Source of the DNA: Zonotrichia leucophrys gambelii
Lineage: Eukaryota; Chordata; Aves; Passeriformes; Passerellidae
DNA: 64,000 nucleotides
Reading direction: 5' to 3'
Assembly: GCF_028769735.1 (NCBI RefSeq)
Contig: NC_088169.1
Span: 45,537,229-45,601,228, forward strand
How positions within the stretch are numbered: position 1 is the first letter of the stretch; every line of letters begins with the position of its first letter. A model generated the notes under the pieces. It did no database searches, was not told where the DNA came from, and saw nothing but the letters and a program-made list of their open reading frames with translations. This document shows positions 1-12,262 of this stretch, piece by piece. The position numbers and the translations under genes were made by a program.

Positions 1-1237
1 TGCAGAAAAGTATAGTGAAAATAGAATAGTGTGGGAAATGTGAAAACAACAGGCAAAACTTTTTTGGTCTCTCAATGCATTGTGGATACATATAAAAAAT
101 ATTCTGAAAGAGGAAAGGGAGAGAAAAATAATATATGAGAATGATACTGTATTTTCTGTACATGGATAAATTATGCTTTTATGATCAACCATAATCATGG
201 AGACATTTGTCATCAAAATACTGACTTGAATTAGAAAATGTCAGACTTCAGAAGCCAAGTGCTTTTACTGTGTTTCCCACATGCAAAAAGGAATAAGCTG
301 AGGATTACCTGTAGTAGGACCTGCATATTTTTCAAAAAATTTTTCTGTTCTATGCAAGCCTGCAAAGGAGAAAACAACATTTCTTTTTTTGCAAGCAACA
401 CAAATCCACTTCAGCACCCTTCCTCACAGCAGAATATCTCCACATCAGATTTCCTACTCTCTTGTGCACTGTGAATTTTAAAGTACATAACATCAGGATA
501 TTTGAAGGAAGTAGGAATCCTTTTTTTTTTCTCCTTCATGTCTACTATAATGCTTAATATTTGTATTGTAACTGTGTCCCAAGGTTAAAGTCAGAATGAA
601 TGGTTCTTAACTTTAAATCTACTGCAGAGCTACAAAAACTCCGCTCGTGGCTAAAAAGAAATGACTGGACACATTACATAAAACTACATCAATACAGGAG
701 TATTTAAAAAATTGAAAAGGCTTTTTTCCCTCTAAACATCAGAGTATACATGGCAGAGTTATTTTTTCAAAACTATTGTTTATTTATAGAAACCTGAGAC
801 AGTCATTTACTAACAAGCAAAATGTTTGAGTATCCATTCCCTGCAATTTTTGGAGTTTATATAAATGTATACATAGATAGATAGACAGACAGATACACAG
901 AGTGAACCTTTCAGTTTTTACTGGTAAAATTAAAATATATTGAATCATAAAAAAATTGAAGTACTAAGATTTTTCCATGTTTGCCATTTTGGATGATTTT
1001 TTTTTTTCAGAGGTAAACAAACATCTACTATGTTAGAAATTCTTCAAATAAATGATGAATGAATATCTGAAGAGGTTTTATGCTGACAGCCAAAATCCCC
1101 TTTCACTGTTCACATGCTTTAAGAAGTAGCGGTGCTGAATGTACTGGACTATTTTGCCAATCAGTTTCATACACATGTTTGGTCTCCTGGCTGCTCATCT
1201 TTGTTACAAAATTAAAAACAGGTGTGTTATGTGGAGT

Positions 1238-1330
1238 TTTTTGGTTTTTTGTTTGTTTTTTTTTTTTTTTTTGTTGGTTGTTTTGTTTGTTTTTTCTCTT
1301 TGGCTTTAGATTTATTTGTTTGTTTATAAA
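1238..1330. repeat. T/G-rich low-complexity tract
   Basis: The tract consists of long T runs broken by G (TTTTTGG, TTTG and TTTGT units), including an uninterrupted run of about 18 T around 1257-1274. It generates a phenylalanine-rich open frame on the plus strand that I do not consider coding. Confidence 0.85.
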
Positions 1331-3957
1331 AGAGATTCCATGTAATGCATCACAATGCTTTTCATGCCAATACAGTGTTCTACATGATCACACTTTCATC
1401 AAAATACTCCCTTTGGTATAAAATAAGATCACAGTATTTCTTCCAGAGTAACACTCAGAAATCATAGTAGCTATAGAAACAACCAACTTTCCATCTAACA
1501 CAAGTGTGTCAAGCACAATGGTGGTTGGGCTAAAGCACAAAAATGTAAGTGGAAATATATTTTTCTTTTAATGTTGTTCATATTTGGGATAACTCTAGAC
1601 CTCTCAAAAGTTAATTACTGAAAAACTTGTATTGCAAAGATTTTTAAAATGAACTATCTGCCACACAGAAATTGTCAAAAGAATAAAAATTAGATGTATA
1701 ACTGGCTTTTTATTTGATACAACAAAGAATGCAAAAAAGAGGTTCCAGGATACATATTTATATATAAGACTTATAGTAGGTATATTCTCTGCAAATTACA
1801 TTAATTGGTGACCTTGTTTGTGGGAAAGTTTACTTTCAAATAAGCAGGCTTACTACTACGAACTCACAGTTTTGTTTTTGTATTTTCAATTTTACAGTTT
1901 CAGAGTCTGACACAGAGTAATTGAAATAGTTTGATTTTACATTATGCCAAGGAAGCATTTGTGCCACATTTTTCAATAAAGAGGAAAAAAAAAGATTTAC
2001 GCTGGAATTTCTGTACTGATACTGCTACATCTCTGTGTGCAGTGGTAGAGTCTTGCTTATATTTAGAAATTTGTCTTAAGGTTCATTATTTTTTATAAAC
2101 TTTTCTCAGAATTCAACTCAATAATTTTGACTCCATCTTCAAAATATAGCTATTAAATGGATCTAAGGAAAAGCCAAGGAATACTATTTACTAGATTTTT
2201 AGATAACTGAAACACAGATGCTAAAATCCAGAAACAAACAGACAAAAAGCCCCTGAAAATAAATATTAACTGAAAAGAAATTAATTAATATTCTTATGTG
2301 GGATTCATCTTGCCAACTGAATATGCCTAGCTTTAGGGCAGAATTAATTCCTTCCTAGGGCAGTAATCTTAATATACATCACACTAAGATGTATTTACTT
2401 GTTTCTTTCAATTTTAAAAGAATCTTAGAGTGACTAGATTAGATTTAGACATTAGATCTGTAGGCAATAAAATTTAGCTCAGACTATTATATTTGCAGAT
2501 ACCACTTCTACTAAGAGAAGTCCTTGAGATACCATTAAAAGTGGGGAATTATTCCTAAGAAGTACTGTGATAAATTTTCTTAAGACTTAAGGCACATTGA
2601 AGACAACTGGTCTGTGTTTGAGACTGGATGAAGGATCTGTGTCCCTGGTCTGTCTCTACTCTTGGAACAGAATGTATTTTCTACGAAACTTTCAATAAAT
2701 AATATTTCCCAACCATATGCTTTCAGTAAGGGCACATTGGCTGAATAAGTGAGAATCAAGGATAACTGCATAAGAATTAGTTTTTAATGAGAAGCCGAAG
2801 GGTTTGGCTACTTGTAAGACATTATTTTAAAACCTAATAAGCTGCACTTCTATGTGTATGCAAGTTGTACTTGGGTTTTTTTGAGGGAAAGCTGAAACAG
2901 AGCTCAATGTCTGCAATGCAGACAATATCTGAATGCCCAGAGTCCTCAAATTTCAGTGAGGATAGGAAATACAGTCTTTCTTAGCATTTCAGAAAAATAA
3001 AATCCATGAATTTATAAGTGAGAAATTTGGGGAGGAACTCATTGCAACATAATATGGTAAAAAATGAATGTATTAATAATCCAAAGAATTATGATGGTTT
3101 TATTTTCTTTTGTTCAATTTTTTAATGCAGTTGCTCTGTTGAACTCATCTGGGATTAACTCAAATTCATTTTAGAGTAGTTCTGAACACCATTTAGCCCA
3201 CAAGTGATAATAAAATTGTCTAGCTATTTATTTAAGTCTATGAATTTCATTGTGACTTAAATTTTTTTCTGTTATTTTTCTTGCATTCTTATCTGCTAAA
3301 GTAGATTTATTTTCTACTGTAACATTTCCTCAGCATTTAGTATTCTTCTGAGACTATTGTTTTTGTTAAAGAATGGCATTGTCATTGGGGAAGATGCTGC
3401 TCATATTTAAAGCACATGCTTCTCCATTTGTTTTAGATTTTTGGCCTGGTAGTGACAGATGGCTTTGGTTAAATGGATATATTCTTTCAGTCAAATGTAT
3501 ATGTGTGTGCAGCAGAAAGGAAAAAACAATAAATACTGCTTTATTAAAAACAAATAAGAAAACTATAGGTTTCCATATCAGGAAAAAATAACTATTTTTT
3601 ATTCTTATCTTCAAAAAGAAACCCCAGAAAGTTATACATAGTTGAGCTATAATTTACTATAGAGAGAGACAATTTGAAAAAAGCAGTAACAGAGAAAGAA
3701 CTTGTTTTTTATAATAAAGCTATAGTGTGTATCTAGATTTAAAGGCACTTTGGCTTTCTGAGAAGGTTTTGCTTAGTTAATCAAAAAAGTATAATCTGTT
3801 AAAAACAGATAATTAAAAACAGATTTTAAAAATCAGATTATTCAATTCAGATTACTGAAGTGAAGTGTTAGTTAGGAATGAATGAAATTCAAAAATATTT
3901 CAGGAATTAAGAAAAGCATTGGAAAGAAATAATGAAGTAGATTTATCAGAGTTGCAA

Positions 3958-4235
3958 GAGCAAAGGAGAAAGAGCAATAGAAGCCTTTATTGCGAAGCTA
4001 GAATAAAAAGAAAATTAGAATATTGGAGGATAAGACTCAAGTGCAATATACTAAAAAAAACCAAAAAAAAACAAACCAAGGAGAAAACAGAAAGTTAGAA
4101 GTATATGGGCCCTTCCAGCAGCAAGGTAAGGAAAGAGAAAATATTAGTGAATTAAAGAGGAACAGAAAGGAAAGGAAGAAAGAAAGAACTGGAACAAGGA
4201 CTGAAGAGAAGGCAGAAGGTTGTAGGAAGGCTATT
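3958..4235. repeat. Purine-rich low-complexity tract
   Basis: The plus strand is dominated by A and G, with GGAAAGGAAGAAAGAAAG-like units near 4165-4190. It is a simple-sequence region. The open frame across it (4023-4238) is rich in lysine and glutamate only because of composition. Confidence 0.7.
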
Positions 4236-4617
4236 TAAACTGCACAAGCCTGATTAGTAAAGTGTGTTTACCTAGCTAATTAAATAATTCTTGATATAGT
4301 TTCCAGTGCTCATCCAAGTCACCTACTTTCTTCTCATCACCTTCATTTACTCTTTCTTAATTACCTGGTTATCACTGGTTAATAAAGGTGATTTTCAGAG
4401 TTCATGCCTCAACTAGGCCATATGTATACTATCTTCCTTAAAAAGACAGTAAATCAGAAGTGGAATCTAATGTAATTCAAAAGTGTCTATTATTCCAGCA
4501 TGTGTGAATAATGACCTACCTACTTAAAAATTGCTGAAACTTTACAGGGAAATTTTGGAAAATATGTACTTATCTCATTTTGAAATTTGTATGGATTTAA
4601 ATAGGCTTGATATGCCC

Positions 4618-4915
4618 AGAGAAATCTGGAGAGGGCCTTGTGATAGGACGAGGAAGAATGGCCTTAAAGCAAAAGAGAGAAGGTTTAGATCAGATATCAG
4701 CAGAAATAAATTCTTTATTGAAGGGGGTGGTGAGGCACTGGAACAGGTTGCCCAGAGAAGCTGTGATGTCCCATCCCTGGCAGTGTTCTAGGCCAGCCCT
4801 GGATGGGGCTTTAAGCAACCTCAGCTAGTGGAAGTTATCCCTGCCCGGGGCAGAGAGGTTGAAACTAGATAATCTATAGGGTTCCTTCCAACTAAAACAT
4901 TTTATAATTTTACGA
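4618..4915 (+). mobile_element. CR1 LINE, 3'-end fragment
   Basis: CR1 is the dominant avian non-LTR retrotransposon, and most copies are 5'-truncated. This piece holds the standard 3' untranslated region in order: a TGATAGGACGAGG block near 4640, the conserved 'CACTGGAACAGGTTGCCCAGAGAAGC' region at about 4737-4762, a 'GGATGGGGCTTTAAGCAACC' segment near 4801-4820, and the terminal GGGTTCCTTCCAACT motif followed by degenerate ATAATTTTACGAT tail units. The order shows plus orientation. It holds no reading frame of its own. A family A LTR begins about 53 bp downstream. Confidence 0.93.
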
Positions 4916-4968
4916 TATTTGAAATCAACACCCTTTAAAGTAATATTAATTTTATCATACTTCAAGCT

Positions 4969-6296
4969 TGTCATGGTTTGAGCCTGGCACAGAGCCAGTG
5001 CCCCCATGAAAATGCCCTCACCCTGGTGTCTGCTGTGAGATGTGACCAGGAATAAGCAAAACAGGCTCCAGCTTAAACATAAAGAACACTTTATTACCTA
5101 AACTACAGGAAAATAGGGAAAAACTATAAGGAAAAGGAAAAAAAAAATTGAAAACCTTACAAAAAAACCACTTTCCTCCTCCCCACTACCTGAATTTCCC
5201 AATCCGATACATTCTCCCAAATCACCAACTGCCCAGCCTGGCACCACACTTTAGTATACTCAAACTTCAGTTCATGAAGAGGAGAGGAGTCCTTCTTGTT
5301 CCATAGGCTTCCCCTGGAAACACACTGAAACCTCGTGTGCTTCCCTGTCACTTCGGCACCGCCCGGAAAAAGTCCTTTTGCCGCTTGTGACATCTTCCTT
5401 CCATGCCCAGTGCTCTCACCACCGTGCATGGACCAGAGCTGCTTTTAGGGTTGTCTTTCAAGGATGCCTTGTCTCACTCCAAAAAGGCACAGTCTCTGCT
5501 TTGGGACATCTGTCCCCCCCATATTTTTCCAACCCCCTGGGGCCGAGGGGTCCTCACGATGAACCCTCCTGGTTCTGAGCCACTGCTTCCCCCCAAGTGC
5601 AGTCTCTGTGTCACAGGAACAAACTGAGTCCATGGCCACAAGAAAAGTCCAGCCAAAAGGCCACTCCAAATCATCTCTCCCCATTCAATCATCTCCACGT
5701 TCTTCGGGCCAGGTCCTTGTCTCATCTCATCTCCTATCTCCCTTCTTATTCAGCTTCGAGGAGGATTAGCATTTTTGCAAGGCCCCAATCATGAAAGAAA
5801 GGGGTTAAAACTTTCAGTCTCTGTCTGTCCCGGAGCTGCGGCACTCCCACACACGCTGCCGCTCCGGCCGGGCACTCTTCCCCCCCCCTTCTCCTCCTGG
5901 GCCGGCTGCTATCACATTCGGTGTCGCCGGCTCTCCTCTCTCCCTCCTGGGGGGGGGGTGGATGGCTGCCCGAGGGCTGACTCCCTGGGCTCTTCCACCC
6001 TTCCATCCTCGAGGGCCTCCTCACCCCCATCTCTGTCCAGGCCCAGGGCCTACCACGTGGCTGCCCCTCCCCCGCCCAGCAGCAGCGGCTGGACAGGGGA
6101 GGGTGATCTGACCTCTTCGCCTCGACGTCCCAAGAGAACCTCCCAGGGCCAGAGCTCTGCTTTTTAACCCTGTGTATTCTCGGAGGTGTGTCCAAACCCC
6201 ACTGGCTACACCAGGTGCCAGTATCAAACTCAGAACATCCATTGGTTTGACCACAGCATCCCAGAATTCCCACTCCTTCCTGGTCAAACCACCACA
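4969..6296 (-). mobile_element. Solo LTR of endogenous retrovirus, family A (1328 bp)
   Basis: This is a complete long terminal repeat with no internal region, left by recombination between the two LTRs of a former provirus. On the minus strand it starts TGTGGTGGTTTGACC (at 6296) and ends CTCAAACCATGACA (at 4969). The termini form an imperfect inverted repeat of about 15 bp. A polyadenylation signal (AATAAA, read on the minus strand) lies at 5090-5095. The body is GC-richer than its surroundings and holds C/G homopolymer runs near 5881 and 5950. The same LTR occurs twice more at 43766-45088 and 45288-46612 in the opposite orientation. Several long open frames cross it, up to 183 codons at 5746-6297 minus. 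They are not retroviral proteins and I do not treat them as genes. Confidence 0.93.
5090..5095 (-). promoter_or_regulatory. LTR polyadenylation signal
   Basis: TTTATT on the plus strand is AATAAA on the minus strand. It sits about 120 bp before the LTR's 3' terminus, the expected place for the signal that ends R. The same hexamer is found at the equivalent position in the two family A LTRs at 44962 and 46485. Confidence 0.8.
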
Positions 6297-6301
6297 AGGC
6301 T

Positions 6302-9300
6302 TAAAATTTACTTTCAGATTGCCAGCATGTAAAAATAGGTGTTTAAATGTAAATAGTCAGAGGTTTTAACCTCTGTTATTGTTTGCATAGTTTATACAGT
6401 CTGTGAAGACTGGAAAACAGTAGAGTTGGTAAAGTGTACTTAATTTTATTTCAATAGTTACTACAATATACAATAGGTACTCAATTGCAGGAACTAATCT
6501 GGAACTGAAAACACTCATAGGACTTGATGAGTTTTCCTAAGTAGCTCATGTAAGTTTCTTAATGAACCCTGCTGGGCTTCCAGCTCCCCCTTTAGAAGGA
6601 CTGGCTTCTCTCAAGAGATTTGGGCCATAATTTCCAGTCTCATGCACGTGCCCTTGGATAACCTAGGACATCTGAAATGTTGCCAGACATCTATGTTGAG
6701 GTAACTGAGCCAGCCATCAGATATGGATAGCCTAAATGTCTTCAACTGAATTAATCACCAAGGCTTCCTTTATAATTAATGAAGGGAAACGAGTACTTCT
6801 AAGGAGCAATATATCTGACCTACTTTTAATATGAGGTGGATTTTATTTTAAAAGACCCTATTTCTTTTCAGTTAGGACAGCAGGAACCTATGGGACCTAG
6901 CCTGAATATAAGGATGTGCATTATAGAAATCTAAATTTAGTTGCATAAGTCCTGTACAGTCCTGTAGAGATGTAAGTCATCTTGTAAGGACAGGATGACT
7001 ACACAGAAACATTCAATCTTCATATCATTTCTTTTCAATAGAATAGACAAACAAATAAACTGGGCAAACCTTTAAAAAAGAGAACCAAACCAATCAGTTT
7101 GTGATTCTGTGTTAGAAAATACAGAGATATTTTTCTTTTGAATACCAGGTAGGACAAAATGCACTAAAGCTGCTAAACGAGATATATGATTTTTTCCCTT
7201 TTTTTTTAAGAGAACACTCATATAGCTTTAATAAGAAAGTATTTCACCAGAGAACAGTGTGATATATCTTAGCCATAACAAACCAATAAAAAGTAGGTGT
7301 TTGTGGAACTCATTTAGAATGATGCTCCCTGCTGTGTTTGTTTCTAGAAGACTGCTTGAAAAAGCAGTTAGCTTTTAAACATTCAAACTACCTAATATTG
7401 GTTATGCTGATATGAATTTTGCAATTACCTATTTGAATCATTTTATAGAACTTTGCATTGCTAAATGTAAGACTCTATGTCATTCCTACAAAGTTTTATC
7501 TAGCGGTGTCAAAATTATCAAGCTGTTTTTGCATTACTACTTTTCAAAATTGCTTACAACTTATTCTCTATCTGGGATCTCTCAGGTAAAACTCAGACTC
7601 AGGTCTTGCTTATAAATCAGACTCAGCTCCAGGTTAAAGAGAGCAGTTCTTTTATTAATTCAATTGAAGCAGTTCTTTCATTCATTCTGCTGAGGCTTTT
7701 CTACAATTATAATATAATTGAGTGCTCATTGAGGCAGGATACAAGTTTAATATTCTTCTTAGTTAAAAATAGAATTTGTAAAAAAATAATTGAAAATACT
7801 TTTCAAAATTGTTATAACTGAAATTTAAATTGCTAATTTATGTTTTACAAATTTTACAAATTTTTATATAGGAACACAACTTTTAAGATACAATGCTATT
7901 AAAGCTAAAGATTATATTTCTTAGAATATTTCTGAACAAATTATCTCCTTTTTTAAAAGAAGTTTTCTCACTGTTTCAGTCTTCAGAATATTGAGAATTT
8001 AAAATCACTGAAAATTTCAGCGTATGAAAGTGCTCTCTTCAAGGGATAGAAAAATGCTAATATTTACTCTGAATTCTTTGGATTCCAATGCATGACTACA
8101 ACTTCCATGTGCATATATTTTATATGAATGCATGCACACAAACTGCATGTGACTTCATGAATATATTCTTAAATTTATTTGTGTGCAAACAAAAAATGTG
8201 TTGGCTATTTTTCCTATCACATGGAGCCATTTAAGACATAGCAAATGGAAATAGACAACTAAGGGATATATCAGGTCACACATCATCACAGAGTGAAATT
8301 AGAATACTAGTGACAGAGAAATAAGCCAGTAGCTACATCCAGCAGCAGCTCCTAAAGAAACTTCGTGACTTTTAAACAAAGCATTGGTAAGAATGTGACC
8401 TTGTAATATTCATGCAATATGGGTAGAAATTTTACAGCTTCTCAGGAAGGATGAAATTACTTCTAGAAAACCAACATCTGCAGGTTTATGAATAAATGAT
8501 GGATGATTAGCACCATCACTATTAATCATAGACCGTTCTCCTTGGCCACAAAGAACTATTAGAAAATTGTAGAAGCCATGTTTTTGAACTAGTACATTGT
8601 TTATGTAAATGTGAGGTTGCTCAACATTGAGAATAATCACCAATAAAAGACTTGATCTCAGCCACAGTTAAGTCAGAAGGTTGCTATTTAAATAGGAGGA
8701 TCTGCTTCTATGCTAAGTGATCCTTGTCCACAATGTCAGTTAAGTGGCACAATTCATGTACAAGTATGAACACTTCACATGTATAACAAGATTTCAGGAG
8801 GGTTTTTTTTTTTTGTTTTGCTTTTCTTTAAATATTCTCTTCACATTTTTTGATGCACTTGTTATTTCATGCTGGAACCAGGAGATTTTTATGCGTGAAA
8901 TGGTTTTTTGATGTTTGTTTTAAAATTAATCAGTCTGGAATAAAGTGATTTGTTATAGTTAAAATAGTGGAAGTCTGGTGGTATGCTCTATCTGTCATGG
9001 TTTAAATAATAACAATGTTTACATTCCCAATTCTTAAGCCAGTTGCAGATACAAGAAAGTAATTATATGATATGCAGTTCATTCTGTCCTGTAGCAAAAC
9101 AGTCATTCACTACATCTTCAGCATAACTAAGGAAAGTAAGTGGGATATATATGATGGTAGGGATAATACTGTTCACCTTTATTAAATACTTAGACATCTT
9201 GTCCAGCAAGTTTCTTTAAGGCAGGAAATGGTCTTTTCTTTGTTGGAAGCAGAGGACAAAACTTCCAGCATGTAACACTGCAGATGTTTTATTCATGTGA

Positions 9301-12139
9301 GGAAATTATACTGATTAAAAGATTCACAGTAGAAAAAAACTTATACTTGAAACTCTGAAATTAGTTTTTGAACACTAAAATTTTAGCTGAGTGATGGGTT
9401 CTTGTTTTTATTAAATCTGGATCTCTGGTCATAAAGAATAGGAGAGCCTCCTGCATTAAGAAAAAAATTAAATTCTAGAGTGTATAAAACATGAGTGCCA
9501 TTGTGAAGTGTCAATGGATACTTTTGACCAGTGGTGGGATCCATGTCATCAATTGCTTTAAAACTACCACTTTGTTCTTTAAGACAAAATGGTGTGAGGG
9601 GTTTGAAAACCAAAACACTTTATTCATGACTGCATGCAATTTTACGCATTGCGTGACTTCCCCTTTCTGTGTGAGAGAGCCCAGAATCCAGAAGAATAAT
9701 TGGGCAGATCAGGACAGTCATTCCAGTTCTGCATTATGTAGACCTGAGAAAAGGTTTTAGGATTCCTTCAGAGACTCTCAGGTTCTTCCTTTTCTACATT
9801 CCCTAATGAGTTCCCTATCTATAAGACTGGAAACAGAATACTTCCTCGGTGACCAGGCCATTCAAATTGCACTAATGTTGTCTATTTTGAGTTCTCCTTT
9901 TTCAGTGCTCTGTATCTTCTTATTCAGGACACCTCTGGAAGGTTGCTCTTCTTATGGTCAACAGGTTGTTTCTACAGTTTGTATGACTATGCCCCTGATC
10001 ACACAAAAACTGTTCAGTGTTAGTTCTGTTGTTTGGGACAGGTGGCCAAGCATATTTCTCCTACTTTTTATGAAACAACAGGTTGGTTATTTTGTCTATT
10101 ACAGCAGAAGTTCAAGGACAGGATAAGCAGACCTTGATACACCTGCAAAGAACTTATTCTGCTGACACAAGAATAACTATGCAGTACAATGTGTGCTGTG
10201 TACTGCTAGTTACTGTAGAACTGTGGTCTCTTGCAGTACTTGGGGATCTCAGTGGCATTTTTGTTGTATTCACAATTTCATTAAACCAACACTCTCTGGG
10301 GATGTGGATGTCAGAAAGTCTGAAAGAAATAAAAAAATTCAAGATGTGAAATATATATATAAAGAGCAAAATGCCATCATTTCTTTTCTGTATGCAAGCT
10401 CAAATAGTTTGTGTACAGCTGTAGATTTCATAGCTTCATTTCACTTCAGCTGCAACACAATAAATACCAAAGAGGTAGGTAATGTAATAAAACGCAGCCT
10501 TATTTTAAGTTGTGAAAAAATGTTTATCAAACTAAGCCTATAATCAAGGATTCTTCTATTTTTTTTTTCTGTAGTTCTAAAGAATTAGAAAGAGTCCTGT
10601 AAAAAGAGTGCACAACAAGTGTGCAGAAAAAGCAATTGAATGAGGGTTTTCAACAATTTTGTTTGTTGTTTGGTCTGACAATAAATCTCAGATACACACA
10701 GAATTTAGAGTTTTGCAGTCCACACATTTAGCACGAACTGCATAATATACTCTAAATTTTCTTGATTTTCATGCTTATCTTCCAAAATTGGACAACCACA
10801 GCAAAACATGTGTCCAAATATACAAACCCCATTTACCTCCTTTGCCCTCACTAGCTGAGTTTGCACCAAGCCAGCACAAAACAGAATACTGTTTAGAGTA
10901 GCATTCCTCTGATGCTATGCAAAATTCTGTTTTGACCTTAACAAGTTCTTTAAAACATGAGCTCAAAGTGTAAAGCAAAGTACATTTATATATGGCAATG
11001 TCAGTTTTCTTGGTTACACCATGTCATGTCCCCTATTCTTTCTTTTTAAGGAGGGTATCATAATACTGTATTTTGTGTTTTGTATCTCAGTGTTTCAGCT
11101 GGCATATTTTTCTACTAAATGTTTTATTTAAGTGTGTTTAATTTGCTGATACTTAAAGGCATTAAGACTTCCACTGGAACATATCAGTTAAAATTATTTT
11201 CTTACTGCTTTTATCCTTTAACTAATGACTTGGAACCTACTTTTGAATTCCTTAGCTCTAACAATTAGCGTAGAAAGGTTAAGGGTCATAGTCTCTGAAT
11301 ATCTGAGATGGTATAGTGGTGAATTTTAAAGACTAGTATTTCTTCTTGCTTTACTAATACAATATACACCTTCAGCTACAAATCAGGTCTCCTCATGCAG
11401 CTTCTAGAGACTTGCAAAAAAAGTAGGTGCTGAACTCCTAAGTCTGAGAATGATTGTAAATTACATATGGCTGTCATAGTTTACCTGTAAGTGACTTACC
11501 TAGTAGTTGAGAAATTAGTTTGCTATCCAGATTTTCTGAATAATTATTGGAAAACTAATTTTAATTCTAAAGAAGCCATATATTCTAAAATAAGAGTAAT
11601 TACTGAGGCAACTGCTGCAGGCTAAGGGACAAATTCAGGTGGTAAAATATACATATATAGTGTGATTTGAGGTCTTGCCTCGCTATGTTATTACAGCAGG
11701 TCTTCCAGTTGTTGCTTCAGAAGGTTCGTGTTATGTCTATCAGACCTGTAGAGACATTTCAAGTACCTCATTACATCTAAAATTGTACTAAATTCCTGTA
11801 CTTAGGTACCTGACTTGTTTACTTTTAGATAATAAATTCTATATCATGTCAATTCTCTCCTTGTCATGTTAATTCTCTCTCCTTTTTCTCATTCAATTTT
11901 AAAGTCAAAATATCTAGTTGTTCAGCTCATGTCAAAGTCAAGCACCTCCTCTTAGTGTCACAAAGAAAGATGTTGAGATAGAGCAGATGCACATGCCTGA
12001 TCTCTGATCTTTCCTGGCTTGTTTGTCCAATATTGATGAAAAGTCTTCTTTGCACTACATTTTCCCAGCAACCTCAGTGGTCTGGGACTCCTGAAGATCA
12101 TTTTACAATAAAGACCAATGTGAAAAAGGTATTGCTTAC
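6302..12139. other. Gene-free AT-rich unique DNA
   Basis: I find no recognisable gene or mobile element. The interval has scattered short A/T runs (about 7197-7210, 8803-8815) and chance open frames under about 110 codons without domains. Sequence near 9640-10270 is slightly less AT-rich, with several short open frames on the plus strand, but I see no conserved motif and no convincing splice-site pairs. Confidence 0.6.
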
Positions 12140-12262
12140 CTTGGCCTTTTCCTTAAATTTCGTCAAATAACGTTCTGTGTCATTCAGCAGCCAGTCCACA
12201 TTTTCCTTGATGTTTGTTTTGCTCCTGATAAACCTATCCACCAAAGGGGTTGTTGTTTCTCT
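12140..12262 (-). CDS. Candidate coding exon of unknown gene (41 codons)
   Basis: Read on the minus strand, the block is open for 41 codons from 12262 down to 12140 and ends exactly at a strong splice donor, AAG|GTAAGC (GT at 12139-12138). The predicted peptide is polar and charged, ending DWLLNDTERYLTKFKEKAK, with no low-complexity character. It also keeps CpGs (near 12161 and 12170), which are rare in the surrounding sequence. Against it: the frame has a TGA immediately upstream (12265-12263), and the only acceptor AGs close by (…GTGAAG|AG) lack a pyrimidine tract. It could be a real exon, a decayed exon or a chance match. I do not recognise the protein and assign no function. Confidence 0.33.

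Larger units (their letters stand above)
1..4617. other. Gene-free AT-rich unique DNA
   Basis: No gene is supported here. Open frames are short, have no recognisable domain and lie in AT-rich sequence. Landmarks are a short GATA/GACA tract near 868-895, a long T/G-rich low-complexity run at about 1238-1330, and a purine-rich (A/G) stretch at about 3958-4235 that creates a lysine/glutamate-rich open frame of no evident meaning. I recognise no mobile element in this interval. Confidence 0.7.
4964..6301. repeat. Probable 5-bp target-site duplication around the LTR at 4969-6296
   Basis: AAGCT lies at 4964-4968 directly left of the LTR and AGGCT at 6297-6301 directly right of it. Four of five bases match, and the one difference is an A/G transition. 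This fits an integrase-made 5-bp duplication that has since mutated. The interval given spans both copies and the LTR between them. Confidence 0.6.

Noticed and set aside
5746..6297. 183-codon open frame on the minus strand, the longest in the window
   Set aside because: It lies entirely within the family A LTR, is proline/glycine/arginine-rich from GC composition, and has no retroviral or host domain. The two other copies of the LTR do not keep the same frame length.
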